Source: Peptococcaceae bacterium (lineage in GTDB: Bacteria; Bacillota; Desulfitobacteriia; Desulfitobacteriales; Syntrophobotulaceae). From it: a stretch of 64,000 bases of DNA. Numbering within the stretch: the first letter of the stretch is position 1; every line of letters begins with the position of its first letter. Positions 17,544 through 27,009 of the stretch are shown piece after piece. The notes under the pieces are model-generated. The model did not search any database and was not told where the DNA came from. It worked only from the letters and a program-made list of their open reading frames with translations. The stretch spans positions 21,065 to 85,064 of the forward strand of contig DUML01000015.1 of assembly GCA_012839895.1 (NCBI GenBank). Direction: 5' to 3'. A program made the position numbers and the translations under genes.

Positions 17544-18779
17544 ATGGCATTAATTAATGAAAACTACTTAAAATTACCCGGAAGTTATCTTTTCTCGGAA
17601 ATAGCCAGGAGGATTAAGGAGTTTCAAAAGGCGAATCCTCAGGCCAAAATCATCAGGATGGGCATAGGAGATGTTACCCGTCCCTTAGTCCCAGCAGTAA
17701 TTGAAGCTATGCACAAAGCTGTGGATGAGATGGGGCGGCCGGAGACTTTTCGCGGTTATGGGCCTGAACAAGGTTATCAGTTTTTGGCCCAAAAAATAAT
17801 TGACTATGATTTTAAACCTTTGGGGATTGAGTTAAGTATCGATGAAGTGTTTATTAGCGACGGAGCCAAAACCGATACCGCCAACTTCCAGGAACTTTTT
17901 GGGCTTAATAACGTTATTGCCGTAACTGATCCTGTTTATCCGGTATATGTTGAAAGTAATGTCATGGCCGGAAGGACGGGTTATCCTGATCAGAACGGAC
18001 AGTTTGAGGGTATTGTCTATCTGCCCTGTACGGAAGAAAATGGGATGAAACCGGCCTTACCCTCTACCAAGGTGGACCTGATTTATCTTTGCTATCCCAA
18101 TAACCCTACAGGGATGACCCTTACTAAAGAAGAACTGAAGCAGTGGGTGGATTATGCCCGTGCCAATAAGTCAATTATATTATTTGATGCTGCTTATGAA
18201 GCATTTATTCAGGAAGAAGGAGTACCCCATAGCATCTATGAGATCGAAGGAGCCCGGGAAGTAGCTGTAGAATTCCGGAGTTTCTCTAAAACGGCCGGTT
18301 TTACCGGGACAAGGTGTGCCTACACCATCTTGCCCAAAGAAGTTATAGCTTATGACTCGGAGGGTAGAGCCCATAGCTTGAATAAACTATGGTTAAGGAG
18401 GCAAACCACTAAATTTAACGGTGTTTCCTATCCGGTTCAGGCTGCAGCAGCAGCTGTCTTTTCCGAGGAAGGTCAAAGACAGGTAAAAGAAACAATAGCA
18501 TATTATTTGGAAAATGCCCGGATTATCAAAGAAGGGCTGGAAGAAGCGGGTTATAAGGTATTTGGAGGGGAAAACGCTCCTTATATCTGGTTAAAAACCC
18601 CCAATAACATGCCTTCTTGGGATTTCTTCGATAAACTTATGCAAGAAGCCCATGTGGTAGGGACCCCCGGGGCAGGTTTTGGACCAAGCGGGGAAGGCTA
18701 TTTTCGTTTGACAGCCTTTAATACCAGGGAAAACACTTTGGAGGCTATTGAAAGGATTAAAACAAAAATGACATTCTAA
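17544..18779 (+). CDS. dapL: LL-diaminopimelate aminotransferase
   Basis: PLP enzyme that makes LL-diaminopimelate directly from tetrahydrodipicolinate, bypassing the succinylase or acetylase steps. It has 411 residues, the normal DapL length. The PLP lysine is Lys249 in [25 protein letters not shown] and the N-terminal [20 protein letters not shown] are family-typical. The ATG follows TAAGGAGG. Together with dapF it gives the last two steps to meso-DAP. A terminator follows at 18792-18833. Confidence 0.95.
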   Translation: MALINENYLKLPGSYLFSEIARRIKEFQKANPQAKIIRMGIGDVTRPLVPAVIEAMHKAVDEMGRPETFRGYGPEQGYQFLAQKIIDYDFKPLGIELSIDEVFISDGAKTDTANFQELFGLNNVIAVTDPVYPVYVESNVMAGRTGYPDQNGQFEGIVYLPCTEENGMKPALPSTKVDLIYLCYPNNPTGMTLTKEELKQWVDYARANKSIILFDAAYEAFIQEEGVPHSIYEIEGAREVAVEFRSFSKTAGFTGTRCAYTILPKEVIAYDSEGRAHSLNKLWLRRQTTKFNGVSYPVQAAAAAVFSEEGQRQVKETIAYYLENARIIKEGLEEAGYKVFGGENAPYIWLKTPNNMPSWDFFDKLMQEAHVVGTPGAGFGPSGEGYFRLTAFNTRENTLEAIERIKTKMTF

Positions 18780-18791
18780 AGGCAAAGCAAA

Positions 18792-18833
18792 GACTTCTTC
18801 CAGCTGGCTTGGCCGTAGGAAAAGGTCTTTTTT
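18792..18833 (+). terminator. Intrinsic terminator after dapL
   Basis: GACTTCTTCC (18792-18801) pairs, with one mismatch and one wobble, with GGAAAAGGTC (18818-18827), followed by TTTTTT (18828-18833). Confidence 0.7.
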
Positions 18834-18993
18834 ATCAAGGCAATAAAACCCTCGAATGTATATAGCAGAGAAGGTAAGGCTATCTATAAAACAATTAATA
18901 TAGTAAAAGAATTAGTACAAAGATTAATAAAAGGATTAATAATAGGCAAGCTAAAAAATAACAAGGGATAAAAGGAAAAAGGAGTAGAATGAA

Positions 18994-19872
18994 TTGGTTA
19001 ACAGTATGACCGGGTTCGGAAGAGGAGAGGCCGAAGGACTGGGATATCATTTTTCCCTCGAAATTAAAGGGGTAAACAGCCGCTTTTTGGAAGTTGTTGT
19101 TAAGATACCCAAAAACTTAATCGGCTGGGAGGAAAGAGTGCGCAAAATTATTCAGGACAAAGTTAGCAGGGGACGAATTGAGGTTTATATTAATATTAAG
19201 GAAACAGGAGAAAAAAAGAGATTTGTCAAGGTTGACAAAGATTTATCCCTGGCGTATGATAATTCCTTGAAGGAACTGGCTAATTTGCTGAATACGGCTT
19301 ATCAAACAGATATTTACCGTTTAATAACCTTGCCTGAAGTGATAAGTATCGAAGAAGCAGAGCTTGACACTGATTCTTTGTGGCCGCTAATGGAGAAGGC
19401 CTTAGACGCTGCTCTTGCAGAACTCCTTGAAATGCGCCGGCTGGAAGGCCAAAAGTTAGTTGAGGATTTGCTGCAAAAGTTGAGCAGCTTGGATGAAATA
19501 AGAAATGAGATTGCAGTCCGCGCTCCTCTGGTAGTGAGTGAGTACCGGCGGAAGCTCAAAGAGAAATTGGCGCTTTTATTAAACGATACCGGGATAGATG
19601 AAACAAGGCTAAATATGGAAATTGCTCTCTTTGCCGACCGTGCTTCTATTGAAGAGGAGTTGGTCAGGTTGGCAAGTCATCTGGAGCAATTTAAAAGTGC
19701 CGTTTTTTCTTCAGGACCGGTTGGCCGGAAACTTGATTTTCTTGTACAGGAAATGAACAGAGAGATTAATACCATCGGTTCCAAGGCCAACGACCTGGAG
19801 ATTTCCAAATTAGTGGTGGAAGGTAAAAGTGAACTGGAAAAAATACGGGAACAAATTCAAAACATTGAATAA
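18994..19872 (+). CDS. yicC: YicC-family endoribonuclease
   Basis: Protein of 292 residues with the hallmark N-terminus NSMTGFGRGE and C-terminal GRKLDFLVQEMNREINTIGSKA. YicC/YloC proteins are described as endoribonucleases that act on RNA turnover. The start is TTG at 18994 with AAAAAGGAG upstream, leaving four residues before the conserved SMTGFGR. It begins the conserved run yicC-remA-gmk-rpoZ-coaBC seen in many Firmicutes. Confidence 0.93.
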   Translation: MVNSMTGFGRGEAEGLGYHFSLEIKGVNSRFLEVVVKIPKNLIGWEERVRKIIQDKVSRGRIEVYINIKETGEKKRFVKVDKDLSLAYDNSLKELANLLNTAYQTDIYRLITLPEVISIEEAELDTDSLWPLMEKALDAALAELLEMRRLEGQKLVEDLLQKLSSLDEIRNEIAVRAPLVVSEYRRKLKEKLALLLNDTGIDETRLNMEIALFADRASIEEELVRLASHLEQFKSAVFSSGPVGRKLDFLVQEMNREINTIGSKANDLEISKLVVEGKSELEKIREQIQNIE

Positions 19873-19942
19873 CTAAAGTTCTACAACAATGTGGGGACTT
19901 AAATAGCGAGCTTCGAACATTAAATTTATAGGAGGGAACGAT

Positions 19943-20212
19943 TTGGATATCAAACTTATTAACATTGGTTTTGGCAACATTGTTACAGCTAACAGGATTA
20001 TTGCTATTGTCAGTCCGGAATCTGCCCCAATAAAAAGAATAATTCAAGAAGCGCGAGATGCAGGTTTGCTTATTGACGCTACATATGGAAGAAGAACGCG
20101 AGCCGTGGTGATTTGTGACAGCCATCATGTCATTCTTTCCGCTGTCCAGCCTGAAACTGTAGCTCACCGTTTAACGGCTAAAGAAGCTGCTAACGACGAC
20201 CCCACAGATTAA
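19943..20212 (+). CDS. remA: RemA-family regulatory protein (DUF370)
   Basis: Small DNA-binding protein of 89 residues; in B. subtilis RemA activates biofilm-matrix and osmoprotection genes. Conserved segments here are [30 protein letters not shown] and SHHVILSA. The start is TTG 19943 after AGGAGGGAACG. It sits between yicC and gmk, the usual place in Firmicutes, where its role in non-biofilm-forming clostridia is less clear. Confidence 0.93.
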   Translation: MDIKLINIGFGNIVTANRIIAIVSPESAPIKRIIQEARDAGLLIDATYGRRTRAVVICDSHHVILSAVQPETVAHRLTAKEAANDDPTD

Positions 20213-20231
20213 AAGCATTAGGAGGATTAAA

Positions 20232-20840
20232 GTGATAAGTAACGAGGGGATGCTGGTTGTAGTATCTGGTCCGGCAGGAGTAGGCAAAGGAACACTTTGC
20301 CGGGCTCTGTTTGCCGCTTGGCCAGGTTTAGAATATTCTGTCTCTGTAACTACACGGAACCCTCGGCCGGGTGAAACCGAAGGCAAGGAATATTATTTCC
20401 GAACCAGGGAAGAATTCATGGAAATGATTAAGAATAATGAATTTTTGGAGTGGGCTGAGTTCTGTGGAAATTATTATGGGACTCCAAGATTTCATGTGGA
20501 GAGTGTTTTAGCGCGGAAAAAGACAATTTTATTGGAAATCGATATTCAAGGTGCCAAACAAGTGAAAGCAAAATATCCGGACGGGGTATTCATCTTTATC
20601 GTTCCGCCTTCTCTTGCTACCTTGTCCCAAAGACTCCGTTCCAGGGGCACGGAGCCGGAAGATGTCATAGAACGTCGTTTGGCTACCGCCCTTAAGGAGT
20701 TAGAAAATATTTATGACTATGATTATGTTGTGGAAAATGACGAAGTCGATGTGGCGGTAGAAAAGCTGAAGAGTATAATAATAGCAGAAAAATGCAGGGT
20801 AAAGCGCAAGTCTTTTTCTTTTAAGGGGGAAATCAAATGA
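20232..20840 (+). CDS. gmk: Guanylate kinase
   Basis: Phosphorylates GMP to GDP with ATP. It has 202 residues. The P-loop is [10 protein letters not shown] (about 12-21); the GMP-binding [17 protein letters not shown] and the lid [17 protein letters not shown] are visible. The start is GTG at 20232 after AGGAGG. Its stop overlaps the rpoZ start by four bases (ATGA), so the two are translationally coupled. Confidence 0.95.
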   Translation: MISNEGMLVVVSGPAGVGKGTLCRALFAAWPGLEYSVSVTTRNPRPGETEGKEYYFRTREEFMEMIKNNEFLEWAEFCGNYYGTPRFHVESVLARKKTILLEIDIQGAKQVKAKYPDGVFIFIVPPSLATLSQRLRSRGTEPEDVIERRLATALKELENIYDYDYVVENDEVDVAVEKLKSIIIAEKCRVKRKSFSFKGEIK

Positions 20841-21040
20841 GACAACCTTCTTTGGATATCCTAATGTCCGAGGTGGACAGTAAATATACTCTGGTTGTTG
20901 TTGCCGCGAAGCGAGCCCGGGCCCTGATGGATAACTCCAACTCTGAGGAGATTAAGGACATCAAGCCTGTCAGTCGCGCTTTGGAAGAAATAGCCGAGCA
21001 TAAGTTAAGATACGAGTTTGTTAAAGAAGGTAACAAATAA
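20837..21040 (+). CDS. rpoZ: RNA polymerase omega subunit
   Basis: Small subunit of RNA polymerase, 67 residues, with the conserved [15 protein letters not shown] and the helix [17 protein letters not shown]. It promotes assembly of the beta-prime subunit. It overlaps gmk by four bases and coaBC by one, so all three are read from one message. The ribosome site AAGGGGGAAA lies in the end of gmk. Confidence 0.94.
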   Translation: MRQPSLDILMSEVDSKYTLVVVAAKRARALMDNSNSEEIKDIKPVSRALEEIAEHKLRYEFVKEGNK

Positions 21041-22257
21041 TGCTTAAAGGAAAAACCATCCTCTTAGGCGTGACAGGAGGAATTGCAGCTTATAAATCCG
21101 TAGAAATAGTAAGCAGGCTGCGTAAAGAAGGAGCCCAAGTAGATGTTGTCATGACTAAAGCGGCAACTGAATTTGTCTCGCCTTTAACTTTTAGGAGCCT
21201 CTCTTTAAGGCCTGTTTATACGGATATGTTTGCTGAGCCTAAATCCTGGAACGTTGAGCATATTGCCTTGGCTGAAAGAGCTGATTATGTTCTGGTTGCC
21301 CCGGCGACTGCCAATATTATTGCCAAAATGGCTTTAGGCCTTGCCGACGATTTTCTTTCTACGGTGCTCTTAGCAGTAAGAAAACCAATATTGGTGGCTC
21401 CGGCTATGAACCAGGCCATGTATCACCATCCTGCCACGCAGCAAAACCTCAAGACTCTCAGAGAGAGAGGGGTTCATATTATTGGGCCCGCCCGTGGATT
21501 TCAGGCTTGCGGGAGCGAAGGCGAAGGCAGGATGAGCGAACCGGCGGAGATTTTGGCGAAACTCATGGCTTTAATAAGCGCCAAGCAAGTATTACAGGGT
21601 CAAAAAGTATTGGTAACGGCTGGTGGGACCCGGGAACCAATTGATCCGGTAAGATATATTGGTAATTTCAGCTCGGGGAAAATGGGCTATGCTATTGCTT
21701 CCGCCTTTGCAGAAGCAGGAGCGGACGTTACTCTGGTCAGTGCTCCTACAGCTCTTCAACCGCCTGTTGGAGTTAAGGTTATTAATGTTTTAACGGCAGA
21801 GGATATGTATCGGGAAGTATTAAAGCTGTATAAAGACCAGGATATTGTGATTAAAGCAGCTGCGGTCGCCGACTATCGTCCTCAAATATGTAAAGAACAA
21901 AAAATTAAAAAAAGCGGAGAGAATTTAGTTCTGGAATTGGTCCCTAACCCGGACATATTAGCAGCTTTGGGAGAACAAAAAGAGCATCAGTTTTTAGTTG
22001 GTTTTGCGGCCGAAACAGAGAATATTTTACATAATGGCCTAGAAAAAATGAGAAAGAAGAAAGCTAATATGTTGGTGGTTAATGATGTGACCAAGCCGGG
22101 AGCCGGTTTTGGCACGGATACTAATATAGTTAGTTTTCTTTTTGAAGACGGAACCCGGAAAGATTTGCCAAGAATGAGCAAACTGGAAATAGCCCGGGAA
22201 TTGGTTAAAGAAATAGCTGCCTTAAAAAAGGAAAAGGATACTAAAAAAAAGGAGTGA
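21040..22257 (+). CDS. coaBC: Bifunctional phosphopantothenoylcysteine decarboxylase/synthetase
   Basis: Two consecutive steps of coenzyme A synthesis on one chain of 405 residues. The N-terminal CoaC flavoprotein domain (about 1-185) has [11 protein letters not shown], the catalytic NVEHIAL histidine, PAMNQAMY and [10 protein letters not shown] with the active-site cysteine. The C-terminal CoaB domain begins [20 protein letters not shown] and contains [10 protein letters not shown]. Its ATG overlaps the rpoZ stop (TAATG). In many Firmicutes priA follows here; in this window metK follows eight bases downstream. Confidence 0.96.
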   Translation: MLKGKTILLGVTGGIAAYKSVEIVSRLRKEGAQVDVVMTKAATEFVSPLTFRSLSLRPVYTDMFAEPKSWNVEHIALAERADYVLVAPATANIIAKMALGLADDFLSTVLLAVRKPILVAPAMNQAMYHHPATQQNLKTLRERGVHIIGPARGFQACGSEGEGRMSEPAEILAKLMALISAKQVLQGQKVLVTAGGTREPIDPVRYIGNFSSGKMGYAIASAFAEAGADVTLVSAPTALQPPVGVKVINVLTAEDMYREVLKLYKDQDIVIKAAAVADYRPQICKEQKIKKSGENLVLELVPNPDILAALGEQKEHQFLVGFAAETENILHNGLEKMRKKKANMLVVNDVTKPGAGFGTDTNIVSFLFEDGTRKDLPRMSKLEIARELVKEIAALKKEKDTKKKE

Positions 22258-22264
22258 TTTCTGG

Positions 22265-23446
22265 ATGGTTTACAAATTATTTACTTCAGAATCCGTTACG
22301 GAAGGACATCCTGATAAAATATGCGACCAAATTTCAGATGCCATCCTGGATTCCGTGTTAAGGGAAGACAAATATGCTCGTGTAGCCTGTGAAACAGCCG
22401 TTACTACCGGTTTAGTCTTGGTTAGCGGGGAGATAACCACCACTTGTTATGTAGATATTCCCAAAATCGTTCGCGATACCGTTCGTCAAATAGGCTATAC
22501 AAGAGCAAAATACGGCTTTGATGCCGATACTTGCGCAGTTTTGACTTCAATTGGCGAACAATCTTCGGATATTGCCATGGGTGTGGACAGGGCTTTAGAG
22601 GTTAGAAATTCAGATACCCAAGAAGAAGAAATTGGTGCTGGGGATCAAGGCATGATGTTTGGTTATGCTACCAACGAAAGCGAAGGTTATATGCCTTTGC
22701 CAATTGACTTGGCCCATAAACTGGCCCGGAGGTTGGCTGAGGTCCGCAAATCGGATTTGCTGGATTATTTAAGGCCGGACGGGAAGACTCAGGTTACCGT
22801 GGAATACCGGGACGGGAAGCCGGTCAGAGTAGATACAATAGTCATTTCTACCCAGCATCATCCGGAGGTAAGCCAAGATCAAATTCGCAGGGATATTCTG
22901 GAAAATGTGGTGGCTCCAATAATACCTTCCGCAATGCTTGATGATAATACGCGCTATTTTATTAATCCTACAGGAAGGTTTGTCATAGGAGGTCCTCAAG
23001 GAGATGCCGGACTCACCGGCCGTAAAATAATTGTTGACACTTATGGCGGTATGGCCAGGCACGGCGGTGGCGCTTTTTCCGGTAAGGATCCCACTAAAGT
23101 AGACCGTTCCGGCGCTTATGCCGCTCGGTATGTTGCCAAAAATGTGGTGGCTGCAGGTTTGGCCGAGCGTTGTGAAATTCAAGTAGCCTATGCTATCGGA
23201 GTAGCCCATCCCGTATCCATTTCTGTAGAGACTTTTGGCACGGGTAAACTGAGCGATGAAAAAATTGTCCGGCTTATCAAAGAACATTTTGATTTGCGTC
23301 CGGCTGCAATTATTCGGGATTTGGATCTTCGCCGGCCGATTTATCAGCAAACGGCGGTTTACGGTCATTTTGGCCGAACGGACTTGGATTTGCCTTGGGA
23401 AAGGCTGGATAAAGTTGAAATCCTCAGAGAAAGCGCAGGGCTTTAG
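22265..23446 (+). CDS. metK: S-adenosylmethionine synthetase
   Basis: Makes SAM from methionine and ATP. The 393-residue sequence has the signatures [29 protein letters not shown] and [16 protein letters not shown], all of which bind ATP and phosphate. It is coupled to coaBC by seven bases, with AAAAGGAGTG as ribosome site, and has no SAM riboswitch of its own; the only SAM-I riboswitch in the window controls the metNIQ transporter. A strong terminator lies at 23500-23537. Confidence 0.97.
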   Translation: MVYKLFTSESVTEGHPDKICDQISDAILDSVLREDKYARVACETAVTTGLVLVSGEITTTCYVDIPKIVRDTVRQIGYTRAKYGFDADTCAVLTSIGEQSSDIAMGVDRALEVRNSDTQEEEIGAGDQGMMFGYATNESEGYMPLPIDLAHKLARRLAEVRKSDLLDYLRPDGKTQVTVEYRDGKPVRVDTIVISTQHHPEVSQDQIRRDILENVVAPIIPSAMLDDNTRYFINPTGRFVIGGPQGDAGLTGRKIIVDTYGGMARHGGGAFSGKDPTKVDRSGAYAARYVAKNVVAAGLAERCEIQVAYAIGVAHPVSISVETFGTGKLSDEKIVRLIKEHFDLRPAAIIRDLDLRRPIYQQTAVYGHFGRTDLDLPWERLDKVEILRESAGL

Positions 23447-23499
23447 AAGCAAAAAACTAAAGCTATTACAAAACTGAAGTTATTACGATTTAAAGGTTG

Positions 23500-23537
23500 G
23501 GGCTATTGCCAAACGAAAATTTGTTAGGCAATAGCCC
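23500..23537 (+). terminator. Intrinsic terminator after metK
   Basis: GGGCTATTGCC (23500-23510) and GGCAATAGCCC (23527-23537) form a perfect 11-bp stem with a 16-base loop, followed by TTTCCCTC. Confidence 0.8.
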
Positions 23538-23763
23538 TTTCCCTCAATAGTGCAAAAAATATACTTTCTTTGAGATTAAAGAAAGAACTAAAATTAATAA
23601 AAGTATAATACTTTTAAGAATTGTTTTATTGTTATATAATAATGGCATTATTTATAATTAGGATTTAGGACAGAGGCACAACGGATATATTTTTAAATAT
23701 TAGGGTTTATTTTATGGTCAAATGAATATAATCTAAATGATTTGAGGCAGGAGGACTGATAAG
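23538..23763. other. Non-coding gap before the phenylacetate-CoA ligase gene
   Basis: The region between the metK terminator and the next gene is AT-rich and has two TATAAT boxes (23604-23609 and 23635-23640) without good -35 partners. The promoter of the following operon is probably here. I see no small gene, riboswitch core or RNA gene in it. Confidence 0.4.
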
Positions 23764-25023
23764 ATGGACAAAACTGAATTGTTAAACGGTTTAAGGAAAA
23801 CTATCCAACAAGTTTTGAAAGCTCCGTATTATCAAAAAAAGCTGGCTGAAGTAGGTATCTTTTATCCGGCAGATGTGAAAACTTTGGAGGACTTCCAGAG
23901 AATCCCTTTAACAGAAAAAGAAGACCTGCGTCAAAACTATCCTTTTGGCTTGATGGCTGAGCCATTAGAAAAAATTGTCCGTGTCCACGCTTCCTCAGGG
24001 ACAACAGGTAAACCTACTGTTGTTGGCTATACCCGGGAAGATATTAAACTCTGGGCTCAAATTGTGGCCAATAGCTTAAGGCGGGTTGGAGTTACTTCCA
24101 ACGATGTTATCCAAATAGCATATGGCTATGGCTTATTTACCGGGGGGATGGGCTTGCACTATGGCTGTGAAGAACTTGGTGCTATGGCTATTCCTATTTC
24201 CGGAGGGAATACCCACCGCCAATTAATGATCATGCGGGATTTTGGCAGCACGGTGTTATGCTGTACACCGTCTTATGCTTTGTATCTGGCTGAAAGCCTG
24301 GAAGAAGCAGGGATATCCAAGGAAGATCTCAAACTTAGAGTTGGAGTTTTTGGCGCTGAACCATGGACGGAACGAATGAGAGCAGAGCTAGAAGCGCGCT
24401 TAGGGATTAGAGCTCTGGATATTTACGGCCTGAGTGAAATTATGGGACCGGGAGTGGCTATGGAGTGCCTAAAGTGCAATGGTTTGCATATTGATGAACA
24501 TTTCTATCCGGAAGTACTGGATGAAGAAGGCAATATCTTACCGGAAGGAGAAACGGGGGAATTGGTCTTTACCAGCCTTGGGAAAATGGGATTCCCGGTC
24601 TTACGCTATCGAACCAAGGACTTAAGCAGTATCACTTACGGTACTTGTGAATGCGGCCATACAGGTTGGTCTATGCAGAGAGTTTCGGCACGGGTAGATG
24701 ATATGCTCATCATCCGCGGCGTAAATGTCTTCCCCAGTCAAATTGAAGAAGCTATTTTATCAGTGGGTGGAATTGAACCTCATTACTTAATTGTTGTAGA
24801 TAGGGAAGCCAATCTCGATACGTTGGAAGTCTTAGTGGAAGTCAGCCCTGACAGCTTTTCGGATGAAATCCGGGAATTGGAGCAATTACAAGATAAGTTA
24901 AAGGCCAAAATTGAAGATACTATTGGCATTTCAGCCCGGGTTCGCTTGGTAGAGCCCAAGAGCATCCCTCGTAGTGAAGGCAAAGCCAAGAGGGTAGAAG
25001 ATAAACGGAAAAAAATTTTTTAA
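23764..25023 (+). CDS. paaK: Phenylacetate-CoA ligase
   Basis: Adenylate-forming enzyme of 419 residues that activates arylacetates such as phenylacetate to CoA thioesters. The nucleotide motif is ASSGTTGKPTVVGYT; YGLSEIMGPGVAMEC and YRTKDLSSI are typical of PaaK. The last lysine-rich segment, EGKAKRVEDKRK, carries the catalytic lysine region. The ATG follows GGCAGGAGG. The neighbouring ACT-domain gene is a common companion in anaerobes, where such pairs often accompany indolepyruvate:ferredoxin oxidoreductase in aromatic amino acid fermentation; no ior genes are in the window. Confidence 0.92.
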   Translation: MDKTELLNGLRKTIQQVLKAPYYQKKLAEVGIFYPADVKTLEDFQRIPLTEKEDLRQNYPFGLMAEPLEKIVRVHASSGTTGKPTVVGYTREDIKLWAQIVANSLRRVGVTSNDVIQIAYGYGLFTGGMGLHYGCEELGAMAIPISGGNTHRQLMIMRDFGSTVLCCTPSYALYLAESLEEAGISKEDLKLRVGVFGAEPWTERMRAELEARLGIRALDIYGLSEIMGPGVAMECLKCNGLHIDEHFYPEVLDEEGNILPEGETGELVFTSLGKMGFPVLRYRTKDLSSITYGTCECGHTGWSMQRVSARVDDMLIIRGVNVFPSQIEEAILSVGGIEPHYLIVVDREANLDTLEVLVEVSPDSFSDEIRELEQLQDKLKAKIEDTIGISARVRLVEPKSIPRSEGKAKRVEDKRKKIF

Positions 25024-25085
25024 CATAATTTTAACCTAGAAATAATTTTTTGATTGGTAGAAAAATATAAAAACAATTGAATATA

Positions 25086-25137
25086 TGGTATAATTTGTTT
25101 AGTATGGCTTATTTCTCCTATTAATAGGATAAGGAGG
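25086..25137 (+). promoter_or_regulatory. Extended -10 promoter and possible ribosome-site hairpin for the ACT gene
   Basis: TGGTATAAT (25086-25094) is an extended -10 box. In the short leader, TCCTATTAATAGGA (25116-25129) is a perfect 14-base palindrome, and CTCCT (25115-25119) can also pair with AGGAG of the ribosome site (25132-25136). The two pairings exclude each other, so translation control is conceivable. Confidence 0.4.
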
Positions 25138-25147
25138 ACTGAAAACT

Positions 25148-25549
25148 ATGCTTCAGCTGTCCATTTTTCTGGAAAATGCTAAAGGACGCTTAGCTCAAGT
25201 ACTTAATTTATTAGCCGAGCAAGGAGTAAATATTAGAGCCCTTTCCTTGGCTGATACTAAGGATTATGGAGTGTTAAGAATTATTGTGGAGAACCCTGAA
25301 GAAGTTGCCGCCAAATTGCGCCAACATAACTGCGTAGTGAAGTTAACCCCGGTTTGGGTCCTTAAAGTACCGGACCGTCCCGGTGGGCTTGCTGAAATCC
25401 TGAGTAAGCTGGTAGATGAGGGGGTTATTGTTGAATATATGTATGCTTTTGTTGAGAAAGAAAATGAACAGGCTCAAGTTGTATTAAGAGTCCGGGATAA
25501 GGATATTATGCAGGCAGCAATGGAAAAGGTTATGGCTGAAAGGAATTAG
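25148..25549 (+). CDS. Tandem ACT-domain protein
   Basis: Small soluble protein of 133 residues built from two ACT domains: about 1-65 (LSIFLENAKGRLAQVLNLLAEQGVNIRALSL) and 66-133 (WVLKVPDRPGGLAEILSKLVDEGVIVEYMYAF). ACT domains bind amino acids and regulate enzymes or transcription. The pairing with paaK suggests it senses an aromatic amino acid or arylacetate, but this is inference. The start is ATG 25148, ten bases after AGGAGG; it may have its own promoter. Confidence 0.88.
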   Translation: MLQLSIFLENAKGRLAQVLNLLAEQGVNIRALSLADTKDYGVLRIIVENPEEVAAKLRQHNCVVKLTPVWVLKVPDRPGGLAEILSKLVDEGVIVEYMYAFVEKENEQAQVVLRVRDKDIMQAAMEKVMAERN

Positions 25550-25703
25550 TCCCAATTTCCTATTGAAAGGAAAAAGCAGGGCTTGTCATAATTAGGATTA
25601 ACTGGATTAGGATAACTGGTGATGGAGGAAAAATGGGTTTAGAGGATGGAGTTTTTTAGATTCATAGCCCATAACCTAGATTGAGAAGATAAGGGGGGCA
25701 AAA

Positions 25704-26777
25704 ATGTCTACAGTTCAGAAAAATGAGGAGGGAAGTTTAAGTTTGGAGCCTGCTACATGGGAAACAGCCATATTGTTTCTCGACTGTGAGGGCTATTGTA
25801 AAGGCCTTAATAATGGCTCCATAATTTTCCTCGACAAACTGACAGGAGGATTATACAGTAAACATTTATCCGAGCTCGGTTCCCAGGATTTTAATATTTT
25901 AAAAGCTCTCCGGCCGGAGAATCAGGCTGTCTTAATGGAACATCTGCAAAAGTGTCAAGGTGAGGACAATATCGTTAAATCCATTTTGCAGTTTCAGTCC
26001 CCTCAAGGGGGCTATCGGCACTTGGAAGTCATTTCTTTTCCGGGCTGCCAGAAAGATAATTATTTTTTGAGTTTAGTGCATGATCTTAATTATCTATACA
26101 GCCTTAATGCTATGTTGGTCCGACTGGAAGAACTAAATTTAGTCGGAAAGATCGCCGGCAGCGTAGCTCATGAGGTGCGCAACCCTCTTACTGTGGTCAG
26201 AGGTCATTTGCAATTACTCACTTGGGATAAAGCTCTGGCAAATGTTAATGAACGCCTGGAAACCATGATTATGGAAATTGACAGAGCGGTTGAAATCCTG
26301 AATGAGTTGCTATATATGAGCAGACCTAGAAAGCCTAGAATGGAAAGGGAAAATATTAATACAATTTTAAATAATCTCTATCAGCTCCTGAATGCTGAGG
26401 CTCTGGTAAATCTTCATGAAGTGGTCTATGAGCTGGAAGAAGTACCGGATGTCATGCTGGATAAGAAAAAATTCCGGCAAGTTGTTTTGAATCTGGTGAA
26501 TAACGGCTTGCAGGCCATGGAGGAACACGGAAAGGTTATTATCCGGACTTATTCTAAAGACGGTAAAGTCTATTTTTCTGTTAAGGATCATGGTAAAGGT
26601 ATTCCGCCTGAAATTCTGCAAAAACTCGGCACTCCTTTTTTAACAACCAAAACTAATGGAACTGGTTTAGGGCTGGCTGCCTGCTATAATATCATTGCTG
26701 AGCATAAAGCCAAAATGGAAGTCGAAACCGGCCCCGAGGAGACAACCTTTACTGTTATTTTTAATGCAGCAGATTAA
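25704..26777 (+). CDS. Soluble PAS-type sensor histidine kinase
   Basis: Protein of 357 residues without membrane helices. The N-terminal 130 residues look like a divergent PAS-like sensor. The phospho-acceptor helix is GSVAHEVRNPLTVV with His156, followed by the ATPase domain: NLVNNGLQAMEEHGKV (N box), DHGKGIPPEI (G1) and TKTNGTGLGLAACYNII (F/G2). This architecture matches cytosolic kinases of the sporulation-kinase type, but the signal is unknown. No response regulator gene is adjacent, so it is an orphan kinase. The ATG follows AAGGGGGG. A nested hairpin lies downstream (26785-26839). Confidence 0.9.
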   Translation: MSTVQKNEEGSLSLEPATWETAILFLDCEGYCKGLNNGSIIFLDKLTGGLYSKHLSELGSQDFNILKALRPENQAVLMEHLQKCQGEDNIVKSILQFQSPQGGYRHLEVISFPGCQKDNYFLSLVHDLNYLYSLNAMLVRLEELNLVGKIAGSVAHEVRNPLTVVRGHLQLLTWDKALANVNERLETMIMEIDRAVEILNELLYMSRPRKPRMERENINTILNNLYQLLNAEALVNLHEVVYELEEVPDVMLDKKKFRQVVLNLVNNGLQAMEEHGKVIIRTYSKDGKVYFSVKDHGKGIPPEILQKLGTPFLTTKTNGTGLGLAACYNIIAEHKAKMEVETGPEETTFTVIFNAAD

Positions 26778-26784
26778 ACCGGCT

Positions 26785-26839
26785 AATTCCTAACCGCTTT
26801 TTAGACTATTAGTCTAAAAATTTAGGGATATTAGGAATT
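26785..26839 (+). terminator. Nested AT-rich hairpin after the kinase gene
   Basis: Outer arms AATTCCTAA (26785-26793) and TTAGGAATT (26831-26839) enclose inner arms TTTTTAGAC (26798-26806) and GTCTAAAAA (26812-26820). All pairs are perfect. It is placed like a terminator, although GC-poor and without a clear T-run. Confidence 0.5.
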
Positions 26840-27009
26840 TAATGGGTATAATTTAAATAGATATAAATTTTTATATATAAAAAGAATTAAGCTTCGTAAG
26901 AGATAATGATTTTGCTATCATTATTTTTTTTATTTTCAGGGATAAACAAATCATACCCCTACTCCATACACTATGATGGAGAAAATCTTGCTAAAAGGAG
27001 GAAAACAAA

